Assembly: GCA_007125735.1 (NCBI GenBank)
Contig: SLCP01000200.1
Location: 1 to 21,723, forward strand
DNA from: Coriobacteriia bacterium
Lineage (GTDB): Bacteria > Actinomycetota > Coriobacteriia > Anaerosomatales > SLCP01
Reading direction: 5' to 3'
DNA length: 21,723 bases
Below are positions 13,109-20,838 of the stretch, piece by piece. Position 1 is the stretch's first letter. Each line of letters opens with the position of its first letter. The position numbers and the translations under genes are program-made. The notes beneath the pieces were generated by a model, which searched no databases, was not told the DNA's origin, and saw only the letters and a list, made by a program, of their open reading frames with translations.

Positions 13109-15682
13109 TCACACCACGTAGAAGCCGAGGCGTGTGGCCAGGCACCTCATACGTTCGGGCAACACGTCCATGGCATCGCTGTAGAAGTGGTCTACGAGCG
13201 TGTTGCCGGACATGCGCCCCATGGTCGAATCGATCGTGCGCAGTGCGGCCGTCAGCGCCTCGACTTCCACGTCCCACTCCCGGGCTTCACCGTCTGTCAC
13301 AGCCACACGGCCGCCCTCGATGCGGACCGGCACCCCCTCCTCGGCGAAGCGCGCGTTGATCTCTCGCTCCACGTTGCCGGCAAGCCGAGGACCGCCAAGC
13401 TTCCTGAAGCTCGCGAGCATGCCCTCGCCCAGCGCGACGAATATCGCTCTCACCTCGGCCACGCCGACCTCTTCGGTCATCTCGTCGATGTCGTCGCAAC
13501 CACTTCGCTCGCGGATCTCGAGCGCCTCGACGAGCGCCTCGACGACCTCGGGATCGAACTGCGTGCCGGCACAGCGCCTGAGCTCGTCGATGCCCTCCTT
13601 CATCGTGCGCCCCACGCGATACGGACGGTCCGAGATCATCGCCTCGTATGCGTCCGCCACAGAGAGGATGCGCCCGAGAAGCGGTATCTCCTCGCCCCTG
13701 AGTCCCGCCGGGTACCCGTTGCCGTCCCAGAACTCATGGTGGTGCCTGACGACCGGCGTGATGGGCCACGGGAACGCCACCGGTTTGAGGATGCTCGCGC
13801 CGATGAGCGGATGGTGGCGCATCTGGCCCATCTCGTCGTCGGTAAGCGTCCCGGGCTTGAGGAGGATCTCCTCCTTGATGCCGATCTTGCCGATATCGTG
13901 CAGGTAGGCTGCCATCTCGAGAGCGACCCGCTGATCGTGTGAGAGCCCCATCCGCTCGGCGATCAGCGCAGCGTACACCGCGACACCTTCCGAGTGCCCA
14001 CGCGTGTACGGGTCCTTCGCGTCGACCGCTGCCGCAAGCGAGCGCACGGTCGCGAGGTAGGCTTCCTGAAGACTCGAGAACAGGTCGATGTTGCCGATCG
14101 CGATCGTCACGTGGTTCGCGATCGTCGAGAGCAGGCGCACGTCTTCGCTGTCGAACCGGTGATCGGGGTCCTGGCTCCCTACCGTGATCGCCCCTACGGT
14201 CCCGTCCGCTGCCACGAGCGGCACACAGAGCGCCGCGAGCGCTCCCGTGACGACCTCGACTTGCCCGTGGCTCGACACCTCGGCAGGATTGAACACCAGG
14301 GGACGGGACTCGCGGATGACCCACTCCGACATCGAGCTGCGCACCGCCGCGTCCTCGATGCGGGTCTCGCTCACCCCCCGGTGAGCCCTGATCGCAAGCT
14401 CCCCCGTGTCCGGATCGCGCATCGTGATGTAGCCGACATCCGCACTGAAGATGCGGAGTGCCGAGTCGAGAACCGACTCGAGCAGTTCCCCCATGTCGAG
14501 CGTGGACCCCAACGACCTGCTCATCTCGTAGAGCGTCGCCAGTTCGAGAACCTTCTTCGTGAGACTCTCGCTGCGGTCCTTGAGCGAGTCTGTCATCTGG
14601 TTGAAGCTCGTGGCGAGCTCGGCTATCTCGTTGTCTCCCTTGATCACCGTCTTGGCCGAGAAGTCCCCCTCGGCCACCTTACGCGCGCCATCGGTCAGTT
14701 CGACCAGCGGATCCGATACGCGGCGAGCGACCCAGCCGCCGAGCCCGACGAGCGCGAGCACCGCGATGAACGACCACATGCCGATGAGGTTCATAGTCGC
14801 GCTGCGCGCGTCCATGCTCACCCTCTGACTGAGCATGGAGACGAGGAAGATGTCCTCACCGGACGCCCACTCGAAATCGGGAGACATCAGCGGGTCCGCT
14901 CGCACCGTGAAGCGCTCGCCTCCGACCTCGAGAACGCCGACGTCGACGCGATCCTCGCTCGCCAGCGCAGCCGTGACAACGTCGACAACGGGGGAAGCGT
15001 CAGCAGCGAGCGCCTCCGCCAGAGCGTTGCGAGCGGACGAGTCTTCCGAGTCTTCGATCACCGAGAGTGCCACCTGGCCGTAGTCGGCGGCATACAGAGC
15101 GAAAGCGCTGCCCTCTCCCGTCACCACGTCCGCGAGGAAGGCATCGTCTATGAGGCGCGTCACACACAGCACGTGCCCTGCAGAGTCGGTGACGGGTTCG
15201 ATCGCGACGAGAACAGGCTGCTCGCCGAAGACCGCGGTGAGCGAGACCGGTGCGACAGGGCCCGCAGGCCACAGGCCGGGTTCCATGAAGTCGTCCCCGG
15301 CACTGAGGTCCGCGCTCCCACTTACCGCGACGATTCGCCCGTTGCGGTCCACGAGCGCCACGTCGGCGAAACCGTGGGATACTCGTGAACGGTCCAGCAG
15401 AGCACCGAGTTCGCCCGCGTTCGCCGTCTCGAGTGCGTCCGCGATCTCCTGCCCGTCCGCGACGAGACGGGCGACGGTGTGCATCGCGTCGGCTCTATCG
15501 TGCACGCGGTTCAGCACGCTGGCCGCAGCGCTCTCGGCGACCTCGTCGATCCAGCGATCCGTCAAGTCCGAGAGGAAGTAGGTCGCGATGACGGTCGCCA
15601 CGACCCCCACGACAAGGGCTGCGACGACGAGCGGCAGTACGATCTGGTTGTACAGATGCCTACCGAGGAAGAACCGACCCAT
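13109..15682 (-). CDS. Membrane receptor with Cache, HAMP, GAF and HD-GYP domains (predicted c-di-GMP phosphodiesterase)
   Basis: An 857-residue protein. Helix 1 (15-38), a large extracytoplasmic sensor resembling double Cache (about 40-295, with the ligand-fold-like DVALVDRNGRIVAVSGSADL), helix 2 (297-318), HAMP (319-371), GAF (about 390-535) and HD-GYP (about 538-725). The HD pair is in YLHDIGKIG (His595, Asp596), followed by HHHEFWDGNGYPAGL with the GYP motif (656-658) and the conserved ILSVADAYEAM; all metal-binding residues I can check are intact, so hydrolysis of c-di-GMP is expected. Residues about 735-857 form an extra C-terminal region I do not recognise. ATG 15682 lies 3 bp after the stop of the PstS-like gene, so the two are probably coupled. 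Confidence 0.93.
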   Translation of the reverse strand: MGRFFLGRHLYNQIVLPLVVAALVVGVVATVIATYFLSDLTDRWIDEVAESAAASVLNRVHDRADAMHTVARLVADGQEIADALETANAGELGALLDRSRVSHGFADVALVDRNGRIVAVSGSADLSAGDDFMEPGLWPAGPVAPVSLTAVFGEQPVLVAIEPVTDSAGHVLCVTRLIDDAFLADVVTGEGSAFALYAADYGQVALSVIEDSEDSSARNALAEALAADASPVVDVVTAALASEDRVDVGVLEVGGERFTVRADPLMSPDFEWASGEDIFLVSMLSQRVSMDARSATMNLIGMWSFIAVLALVGLGGWVARRVSDPLVELTDGARKVAEGDFSAKTVIKGDNEIAELATSFNQMTDSLKDRSESLTKKVLELATLYEMSRSLGSTLDMGELLESVLDSALRIFSADVGYITMRDPDTGELAIRAHRGVSETRIEDAAVRSSMSEWVIRESRPLVFNPAEVSSHGQVEVVTGALAALCVPLVAADGTVGAITVGSQDPDHRFDSEDVRLLSTIANHVTIAIGNIDLFSSLQEAYLATVRSLAAAVDAKDPYTRGHSEGVAVYAALIAERMGLSHDQRVALEMAAYLHDIGKIGIKEEILLKPGTLTDDEMGQMRHHPLIGASILKPVAFPWPITPVVRHHHEFWDGNGYPAGLRGEEIPLLGRILSVADAYEAMISDRPYRVGRTMKEGIDELRRCAGTQFDPEVVEALVEALEIRERSGCDDIDEMTEEVGVAEVRAIFVALGEGMLASFRKLGGPRLAGNVEREINARFAEEGVPVRIEGGRVAVTDGEAREWDVEVEALTAALRTIDSTMGRMSGNTLVDHFYSDAMDVLPERMRCLATRLGFYVV

Positions 15683-15685
15683 GCC

Positions 15686-16540
15686 TCACTCGCCGATCGA
15701 ATCAAGAGGGCCGGCGAAACCATGCTCCCGCAGAAGCTGCCGTGCATCGTCTGTCAAAGCCCACGCGATGAAGTCCCTCACCGTTCCCCCGGCCCTCGGA
15801 GAGACCACCACACCGAGCGGTCGGACCATCTCGTACGCGCCGCTCTCTATCGCATCGACAGTTGGCGCCACTCCGTCGAGCGCGACGTAGCTCACATCGA
15901 TGTCTCCGGACAGCCCGCCGCCGAGCGAGAAGTAGCCGATCGCACCCTCGGTCATCACGATGGCATCGAACATGTCTTGTTCGTAGGAGAGCACGATCGC
16001 GTCTTCTGCGATCGCCGCGTCGTCAAGCACGTACTGCCGGAGGATCATCTTCGCAGATTCGTCCTCGTTACGATCGAGGATGACGATCGGCGTATCGGCG
16101 CCGCCGAGTTCGGACCAGTTCGCGTAGCGCCCCTCGTACACCTCGCGCAGCTGCTTGCTCGAGAGCGCCGTGAGGGCAGCGGACGGGTGCACCGCGACGG
16201 CGAGACCGTCGTCGGAAAGGGGCACGTAGTCGAGACCGAACTCTCGCTCCTCGGCGGTGAGGTCGCGCGAGACCGCACCTATGTCCAGATCGCCGTGCGC
16301 GACACCTTTGATGCCGCCGCTCGAATGCAGCCCGGGCAGATAGACGAAGCGGACGTTGTGTTCTCGTTCGTACGCGTCCGTCAGCACGCGGAGCAACGGC
16401 AGGCACGTACCAGAGCCAGAGATCCGAACCACCGTATCGGTCGAGTCGTTCGAACCGTCTCCATCACACCCGGCCAGCGCGAAAGCGGCGATCGCGGACA
16501 CGCACGCCGCAACCCAGAAGCGCAGCGCCCTAGATGTCAT
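15686..16540 (-). CDS. PstS-like phosphate-binding lipoprotein
   Basis: A 284-residue secreted lipoprotein: short basic start, hydrophobic stretch and lipobox ALAGC (Cys24-25 region), then a linker rich in Asp/Ser. The mature part is a periplasmic-binding fold of the PstS type: ISGSGTCLPLLRVL near the start, SSGGIKGV (the loop corresponding to the phosphate-binding GSGxGI loop), DLDIGAVSRDLTAEE and, later, the TEGAIGYFSLG segment. Phosphate or another tetrahedral anion is the likely ligand. No pstC, pstA, pstB or phoU gene is in the window, and the next gene is a sensor phosphodiesterase, so a sensing rather than a transport role is possible. ATG 16540 has GGAGGGA 5 nt upstream. Confidence 0.9.
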   Translation of the reverse strand: MTSRALRFWVAACVSAIAAFALAGCDGDGSNDSTDTVVRISGSGTCLPLLRVLTDAYEREHNVRFVYLPGLHSSGGIKGVAHGDLDIGAVSRDLTAEEREFGLDYVPLSDDGLAVAVHPSAALTALSSKQLREVYEGRYANWSELGGADTPIVILDRNEDESAKMILRQYVLDDAAIAEDAIVLSYEQDMFDAIVMTEGAIGYFSLGGGLSGDIDVSYVALDGVAPTVDAIESGAYEMVRPLGVVVSPRAGGTVRDFIAWALTDDARQLLREHGFAGPLDSIGE

Positions 16541-16588
16541 CCAAGTCCCTCCGATGCACTGCTAGCCATCCGTTGCCTACTCGCGCCC

Positions 16589-16597
16589 ATTCTACCA
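16589..16597 (-). promoter_or_regulatory. Candidate extended -10 element before the PstS-like gene
   Basis: Minus-strand TGGTAGAAT fits TGnTAnnnT closely and lies about 50 nt before the ATG at 16540, just after the terminator-like hairpin. No clear -35 is seen because the hairpin occupies that place. Confidence 0.4.
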
Positions 16598-16601
16598 TCG
16601 C

Positions 16602-16634
16602 ACAGAGCCCCGGACGCGCTGTCCGGGGCTCTGT
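16602..16634 (-). terminator. Strong stem-loop after porB
   Basis: A perfect 14-bp inverted repeat, ACAGAGCCCCGGAC (16602-16615) and its complement (16621-16634), with a 5-nt loop. It lies 29 bp past the porB stop and before the next promoter candidate. No U-tract follows on either strand, so termination may rely on the hairpin alone or on Rho. Confidence 0.7.
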
Positions 16635-16663
16635 CTGGAGCATCTAGCGGCTGCGTCGAGGTG

Positions 16664-17608
16664 CTACTCGCCGCACCGGCCGAGCAGGTACTTCCAGTAG
16701 GCGTCGACATCGGCCTGGACCTCGGCCAACAGCTCTGCATTCTCCGGCTTCAACAGGTGACGGAAACGGCCCTGGGGCTTGAGGAACTCCTCGACGGGCT
16801 TGAGGCCGGTCTTGACGAGCGCTTTGCTCGGGCTCGACAGGCTCCACTCGCCGTTCTCGACCTCGAAGAGCGGCCAGTAGCCGGTCTGGACGCCGAGCTT
16901 CGCATGCTCCACAGCCTTGTTGTACGCACTGCGCCATCCGCGAGGGCAGGTCGCGAGCACGTTGAGGAACGCCGAACCCTCGACCGCGAACGCCTTCTCG
17001 GCCTTGGTGGTGAGGTCCTTCCAGTGGCTGATCGAAGCCTGCGCCACGTAGGGCACGCCGTGCGCGGCGATGATGGAGGTGAGGTCCTTGCGCTTCTCCG
17101 TCTTCCCCTGCTGTGCCGAGCCCACCTCGGCGGTCGTCGCCCAGGCGCCCCTCGGTGTGGCCGAGGAGCGCTGGATGCCGGTGTTCATGTAGGCGCCGTT
17201 GTCGTAGCAGACGTAGACCATGTCGTGGCCGCGCTCCATCGTGCCGGACAGCGCCTGAAGCCCGATGTCGTAGGTTCCGCCGTCGCCGCCGAATGCGACG
17301 AACTTGATCTTCTTGTCAGCCGGGATCTTGCCGGCGCGCTTCAGGCCGTTGAATGCCGCCTCTACACCCGCGATCGTGACCGAGGAGTTCTCGAACGCGC
17401 TGTGGATGAACGGAACCTTCCACGACGAGTACGGGTAGAGCGAGGTAGACACCTCGAGGCAGCTCGTGGCACAGCCAGCGATGACCGGATCCTCGCCGGC
17501 TCCCAGCAGGATCTGACGAACGGCGATCGAGGCGCCACAGCCGGCGCAGAGCCGGTGGCCGCCCTCGAGGCGGTCCTCCCGGTGTGTCAGTTCGCGAAGA
17601 GTAGCCAT
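16664..17608 (-). CDS. porB: Pyruvate/2-oxoacid:ferredoxin oxidoreductase, beta subunit
   Basis: The 314-residue subunit carries the thiamine diphosphate site and one 4Fe-4S cluster of the cytoplasmic oxidoreductase that turns pyruvate and CoA into acetyl-CoA, CO2 and reduced ferredoxin, or runs in reverse. Seen: CAGCGA (Cys21, Cys24), GCATSCLE (Cys46, Cys50) and a later CPRGW cysteine as cluster ligand candidates; the TPP motif GGDGGTYDIG (107-116) with the CYDNGAYMNTGIQRS segment, which resembles pyruvate-specific PorB more than the oxoglutarate type. Start ATG has GGAGGGAGCGG upstream and lies 12 bp after the porA stop. It is the last gene of porCDAB and is followed by a strong stem-loop. 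Confidence 0.94.
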   Translation of the reverse strand: MATLRELTHREDRLEGGHRLCAGCGASIAVRQILLGAGEDPVIAGCATSCLEVSTSLYPYSSWKVPFIHSAFENSSVTIAGVEAAFNGLKRAGKIPADKKIKFVAFGGDGGTYDIGLQALSGTMERGHDMVYVCYDNGAYMNTGIQRSSATPRGAWATTAEVGSAQQGKTEKRKDLTSIIAAHGVPYVAQASISHWKDLTTKAEKAFAVEGSAFLNVLATCPRGWRSAYNKAVEHAKLGVQTGYWPLFEVENGEWSLSSPSKALVKTGLKPVEEFLKPQGRFRHLLKPENAELLAEVQADVDAYWKYLLGRCGE

Positions 17609-17620
17609 ATCCGCTCCCTC

Positions 17621-18811
17621 CTATCGCGCACCGAGGTAGTTGAGCCCCTCGGGGACCACGCCACCTCCGGCGATGTCGGACAGGTCGGTGAAGACGCTCT
17701 TGATGAGGTCGAGGCGCACATCGCTCCCACCAAGGCCGTAGATGTAGTTCACGATCGGGATCCGGCGCTCAAGATCGTAGAGCGCGCTGCGCGTCTCGGT
17801 GAACAGCGGGCCCCCCTCGGCCCCGAACGACTCGGAACGATCGAGGACGGCGACCGCCTTGAGGCCCGACAGGGCGGCGACCAGCTCGGTCGCGGGGAAC
17901 GGGCGGAAGCAGCGGACCTTGACGAGGCCGGCCTTCACGCCCTCGGCGCGCATCTGCCTGGCGACGTGACGCACGTTACCCGCACTCGAGCCCATGACCA
18001 CGATGGCAACCTCCGCATCCTCCATCATGTCGGTCTCGACAAGACTGAAGGGTCGACCGGAGAGCTCTGAGAACTCGGCACCGACGCGCTCGATCACGGA
18101 CTTCGAGCGGTCCATGGCGATACGCTGAGACCGCTTGAACTCGATGTATGGTCCGCCGAGAAAGACGAAGTTGCCGTGGCTCACGGGGTTCTCCACGTCG
18201 AGCAGCGCGTTTTGCGGCGTGTAGTCGCCGACGAACGACTTGACCGACTCGTCGTCCATCGTCTGGGCACGACCGATCGAGTGCGTGGTGATGAAGCCGT
18301 CGAGGCAGGACATCACCGGCAGAAGCACGTCGGGGTCCTCGGCGATCCGCACGGACATGATCGTGTTGTCGTAAGCCTCCTGCGCCGTCTCGGCGAACAG
18401 GAGGATCCAGCCCGCGTCGCGGGCGCCCATGACGTCGCTGTGGTCGCAGTGGATGTTGATCGGGGCCGAGAGTGTACGGTTCGTGTTGAGCATGACGATC
18501 GGCAGGCGCATGCCCGAGGCGATGTAGAGCATCTCCCACATCATCGCGAGCCCCGGTCCACAGGTGGCGGTGATCACGCGGGCTCCGGCAGCGGAAGCTC
18601 CGATGCACGCGCTCATCGCCGAGTGCTCGGACTCGGTCGTCACGTACTCGGTGTGCACCCTTCCCTGGGCGACGTAGCGCGCGAACTCCTCGACGATGGT
18701 GGTCTGCGGCGTGATCGGATACGCAGCGACCACGTCAGGCGCGCACTGACGCATAGCATCGGCGACCATGCTGTTACCGGTCGTCGCAACTGTCGTGTGC
18801 TTGACGGGCAT
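17621..18811 (-). CDS. porA: Pyruvate/2-oxoacid:ferredoxin oxidoreductase, alpha subunit
   Basis: The 396-residue subunit pairs with the beta subunit to form the active site. Hallmarks: AAYPITPQTTIVEEFA (from residue 29), TTESEHSAMSACIGASAAGAR, ATCGPGLAMMWEMLY and the GMRLPIVMLNTNR segment, all in the pyrimidine-binding domain; the C-terminal part (VAIVVMGSSAGNVRHVA, VRCFRPFP, AVLDRSESFGAEGGPLF) is the transketolase-C-like domain. Length is normal for the four-subunit type. The ATG at 18811 lies 1 bp after the porD stop. Substrate is most likely pyruvate, by resemblance of the whole operon to Thermotoga/Pyrococcus POR, but related 2-oxoacids cannot be excluded. Confidence 0.95.
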   Translation of the reverse strand: MPVKHTTVATTGNSMVADAMRQCAPDVVAAYPITPQTTIVEEFARYVAQGRVHTEYVTTESEHSAMSACIGASAAGARVITATCGPGLAMMWEMLYIASGMRLPIVMLNTNRTLSAPINIHCDHSDVMGARDAGWILLFAETAQEAYDNTIMSVRIAEDPDVLLPVMSCLDGFITTHSIGRAQTMDDESVKSFVGDYTPQNALLDVENPVSHGNFVFLGGPYIEFKRSQRIAMDRSKSVIERVGAEFSELSGRPFSLVETDMMEDAEVAIVVMGSSAGNVRHVARQMRAEGVKAGLVKVRCFRPFPATELVAALSGLKAVAVLDRSESFGAEGGPLFTETRSALYDLERRIPIVNYIYGLGGSDVRLDLIKSVFTDLSDIAGGGVVPEGLNYLGAR

Positions 18812-18812
18812 G

Positions 18813-19157
18813 CTACTTCACCTCCGGGAGTTCGCAGCCCTCGGGGACCATGGTGATGGCCTCCACCGGGCATTCATTGGCGCAGATACCGCAGCCCTTG
18901 CAGTGATCGAGATTGAACGTCTCGGGATCGGCCGCGAGCTTCTCATCTGCGACCCGGATGGCGCTGTCGGGGCAGAAGATCCAGCACAGCAGACACTCGG
19001 TGCACGTCTCGACGCTCCGGACCGGACGCATGCTACGCCAACCGCCGGTCACGTAGTCACGCGAGTTGCCGGCATCCGGGATGACGGCTCCCCGAGGGAA
19101 ATCCTCGGCCTTCCATGAGTCCATGCCGGAGATGTCCCACTTCTTGGCGTCACTCAT
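18813..19157 (-). CDS. porD: Pyruvate/2-oxoacid:ferredoxin oxidoreductase, delta (ferredoxin) subunit
   Basis: A 114-residue 2[4Fe-4S] ferredoxin-like subunit that passes electrons from the catalytic subunits to external ferredoxin. Two complete cluster motifs are visible: CTECLLCWIFCPDSA (Cys52, 55, 58, 62) and CKGCGICANECPVEAI (Cys86, 89, 92, 96). The N-terminal 45 residues, with the GGWRSMRPV segment, are typical of PorD. The ATG at 19157 overlaps the porC stop (ATGA), which both fixes the start and suggests translational coupling. Confidence 0.95.
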   Translation of the reverse strand: MSDAKKWDISGMDSWKAEDFPRGAVIPDAGNSRDYVTGGWRSMRPVRSVETCTECLLCWIFCPDSAIRVADEKLAADPETFNLDHCKGCGICANECPVEAITMVPEGCELPEVK

Positions 19158-19729
19158 GCGGTGGTCACCTCCTCGTATGCACGATCGACCGACGCCAGGT
19201 TCGCGTCGATGATCTCCTGGCTGAACTTCTTGCCGAAGGTCTTCACGAGCAAGCCCTTGACGGCGTCGAGGTCGATGGCGCCCGTCACCTTGGAGAGCGC
19301 GCCCACCATCGGCGTGTTGGGAATGTCCCGCTTGATCGTATCGAGCGCAATGCCCGAGGCGTCGACACACGCGACCGTTACCGAATCCGCCAGGCCGAGT
19401 GCGCGCTTGACGTCCTCGGGCGGGGTGCACGTGTTGACGATAACGGCGCCGTCGGTCTCAAGACCCTCGACCACGTTGACGACATCGAGCAGGGAGTCAT
19501 CCAGAACGACCACGACGTCGGGGTTCTCGATGTTGCACTGGATGTCGATGGGCTCGGGGCTGATACGGGTGAACGCCTTGATGGGCGCGCCCATGCGCTC
19601 CGGCCCGTACTCGGGCATCGCCTGCATGTACTGGTCCGCCGCGAGAGCGGTCTCGGCCACCAGTTTGGCTGCCGTCACGGCACCCTGGCCGGCCCGGGCG
19701 TGCCAACGGATCTCTGTGAGCTGTTGCAT
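19154..19729 (-). CDS. porC: Pyruvate/2-oxoacid:ferredoxin oxidoreductase, gamma subunit
   Basis: A 191-residue subunit of the PFOR gamma family, starting MQQLTEIRWHARAGQGAVTAAKLVAE, with the GRGGQG-like loop seen as HARAGQGAVTAA, then AMPEYGPERMGAPIKAFTRIS, VVVVLDDSLL and the GALSKVTGAIDLDAV segment, all typical. It is the first gene of the por operon. ATG 19729 was chosen because the protein then begins at the family start and GGGGAAGG lies directly upstream; an open frame to 19807 would add residues (GGSTSVVWRPGG) that look like non-coding leader translation. Confidence 0.94.
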   Translation of the reverse strand: MQQLTEIRWHARAGQGAVTAAKLVAETALAADQYMQAMPEYGPERMGAPIKAFTRISPEPIDIQCNIENPDVVVVLDDSLLDVVNVVEGLETDGAVIVNTCTPPEDVKRALGLADSVTVACVDASGIALDTIKRDIPNTPMVGALSKVTGAIDLDAVKGLLVKTFGKKFSQEIIDANLASVDRAYEEVTTA

Positions 19730-19911
19730 TGCCTTCCCCTTTCCACCCGGCCGCCACACCACGCTCGTGGACCCGCCGGGATCGGCGAGGACGGACAGGT
19801 CACACAAGGATACGGGGGTGTGCCCGGCAAGCGGTTGTACGGAGGGGGTCAGTGGCTGCGAGGAATCGGTGAACGGTAGACAGAATATGGCAGTGGTGGC
19901 CGTACCGGGCC
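19730..19911. other. Intergenic leader between recR and porC
   Basis: This 182-bp gap is the longest non-coding stretch in the window. It must hold the end of the recR transcript and the promoter of the por operon on the minus strand. I see no consensus -35/-10 pair; TATTCT and TATCCT are only weak -10 candidates. It contains the hairpin described separately and a short CACAC/GTGTG inverted repeat (19801-19822). No ORF with coding character is seen. Confidence 0.6.
19746..19780 (-). promoter_or_regulatory. Two-part hairpin in the por leader
   Basis: CCCGGC (19746-19751) pairs with GCCGGG (19775-19780), enclosing a second stem CCACG/CGTGG (19759-19763 with 19766-19770). The structure ends about 16 nt before the porC start and right next to its ribosome binding site, so it could influence initiation. 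Its role is unknown and chance pairing in GC-rich DNA is possible. Confidence 0.3.
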
Positions 19912-20508
19912 CTAGAGTTCCCTGCGGGCCGCGAGCGCACGCCCGAGGGTCACCTCGTCAGCGTACTCGAGGTCACCGCCGACCGGCAGGCCCGAGGCGA
20001 TGCGGGAGACCCTGATCCCGAGCGGCTTGAGCATACGAGCGAGGTAGAGCGCGGTGGTCTCGCCCTCGACCGTGGTGTTGGTCGCGACGACGACCTCCTC
20101 GACCTCACCGGCGGCGATGCGGTCGAGCAGCTCTCGAACGCGGAGCTGCTCGGGACCCACCCCGTCCACGGGCGAGATGACGCCGCCGAGCACGTGGTAG
20201 AGCCCGCGATACTCGCCGGTCCGCTCGATGGCGACGACATCGCGCGGCTCCTCGACGACGCAGATGGTGGCGGCGTCGCGCTCTGGATCGGCGCACGTGT
20301 CGCAGATGTCGCCTTCGGTGAAGTCGAAGCAGCGCGGACAGAAGTGGATGACGCGCTTGACCTCGAGCAACGCCTCGGCGAGCCGCGTCGTCCCCTCTGC
20401 ATCCGAGCGCAGTACGTGGTACGCGATGCGCTGGGCCGATTTAGGCCCGACGCCGGGAAGCCGCTCAAGTTCTTCGAGGAGGCGGGCGATGGGGGCTGCG
20501 TAATACAC
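19912..20508 (-). CDS. recR: Recombination mediator protein RecR
   Basis: A 198-residue DNA repair protein that with RecO (and RecF) loads RecA on gapped DNA. Domain order is standard: helix-hairpin-helix LPGVGPKSAQRIAYHVL (17-33), zinc finger CPRC...CDTC (Cys57, 60, 69, 72), then a Toprim domain (about 79-174) with CVVEEPRDVVAIERTGEYRGLYHVL and the TNTTVEGETTALYLA motif, and a Walker-B-like C-terminus GLPVGGDLEYADEVTL. Length is normal. The start is GTG 20508, 10 bp after the YbaB stop; no strong Shine-Dalgarno is present, so translation is probably helped by coupling to the gene before it. Confidence 0.97.
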   Translation of the reverse strand: MYYAAPIARLLEELERLPGVGPKSAQRIAYHVLRSDAEGTTRLAEALLEVKRVIHFCPRCFDFTEGDICDTCADPERDAATICVVEEPRDVVAIERTGEYRGLYHVLGGVISPVDGVGPEQLRVRELLDRIAAGEVEEVVVATNTTVEGETTALYLARMLKPLGIRVSRIASGLPVGGDLEYADEVTLGRALAARREL

Positions 20509-20518
20509 GCCGGGCTCG

Positions 20519-20833
20519 CTACATGAGGCCGGGGATGTTCATACCCCCGGTCACCTGGGCCATCTTGCTCGACGCGAGTTCCTGGGCCTGCCGAAGTGCC
20601 TCGTTGACCGCTGCAGCGACCATGTCCTCGAGCATCGCCACATCGTCCGGGTCGACTGCGGCGGGGTCGATGACGACGCGCTCGAGCTTGAGGTCGCCCG
20701 TCATGACCGCTTTGACGACGCCGCCTCCGACCGTAGCCTCGACGCGCTCCTCGGTCAGCTCCTCTTGCACGCGGGCCATCTCGGCCTGCATCTTCTGCGC
20801 CTGCTTCATCATGTTGCCCATGTTGGGTTTCAT
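20519..20833 (-). CDS. YbaB/EbfC family nucleoid-associated protein
   Basis: A 104-residue DNA-binding protein, usually a dimer and normally encoded between dnaX and recR, as here. It begins MKPNMGNMMKQAQKMQAEM, a helical Met/Gln-rich start, followed by the family core VEATVGGGVVKAVMTGDLKLERVVIDP and a C-terminal helix (EDMVAAAVNEALRQAQ). I chose ATG 20833, with GGAG 8 nt upstream; a GTG at 20842 overlapping the dnaX stop (GTGA) would add three residues and is possible. Confidence 0.95.
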   Translation of the reverse strand: MKPNMGNMMKQAQKMQAEMARVQEELTEERVEATVGGGVVKAVMTGDLKLERVVIDPAAVDPDDVAMLEDMVAAAVNEALRQAQELASSKMAQVTGGMNIPGLM

Positions 20834-20838
20834 CCGTC

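Noticed and set aside
15479..18070. Open frame of 863 codons on the plus strand
   Set aside because: It crosses four convincing minus-strand genes and a terminator hairpin, and its translation resembles no protein family. High GC makes such stop-free frames common.
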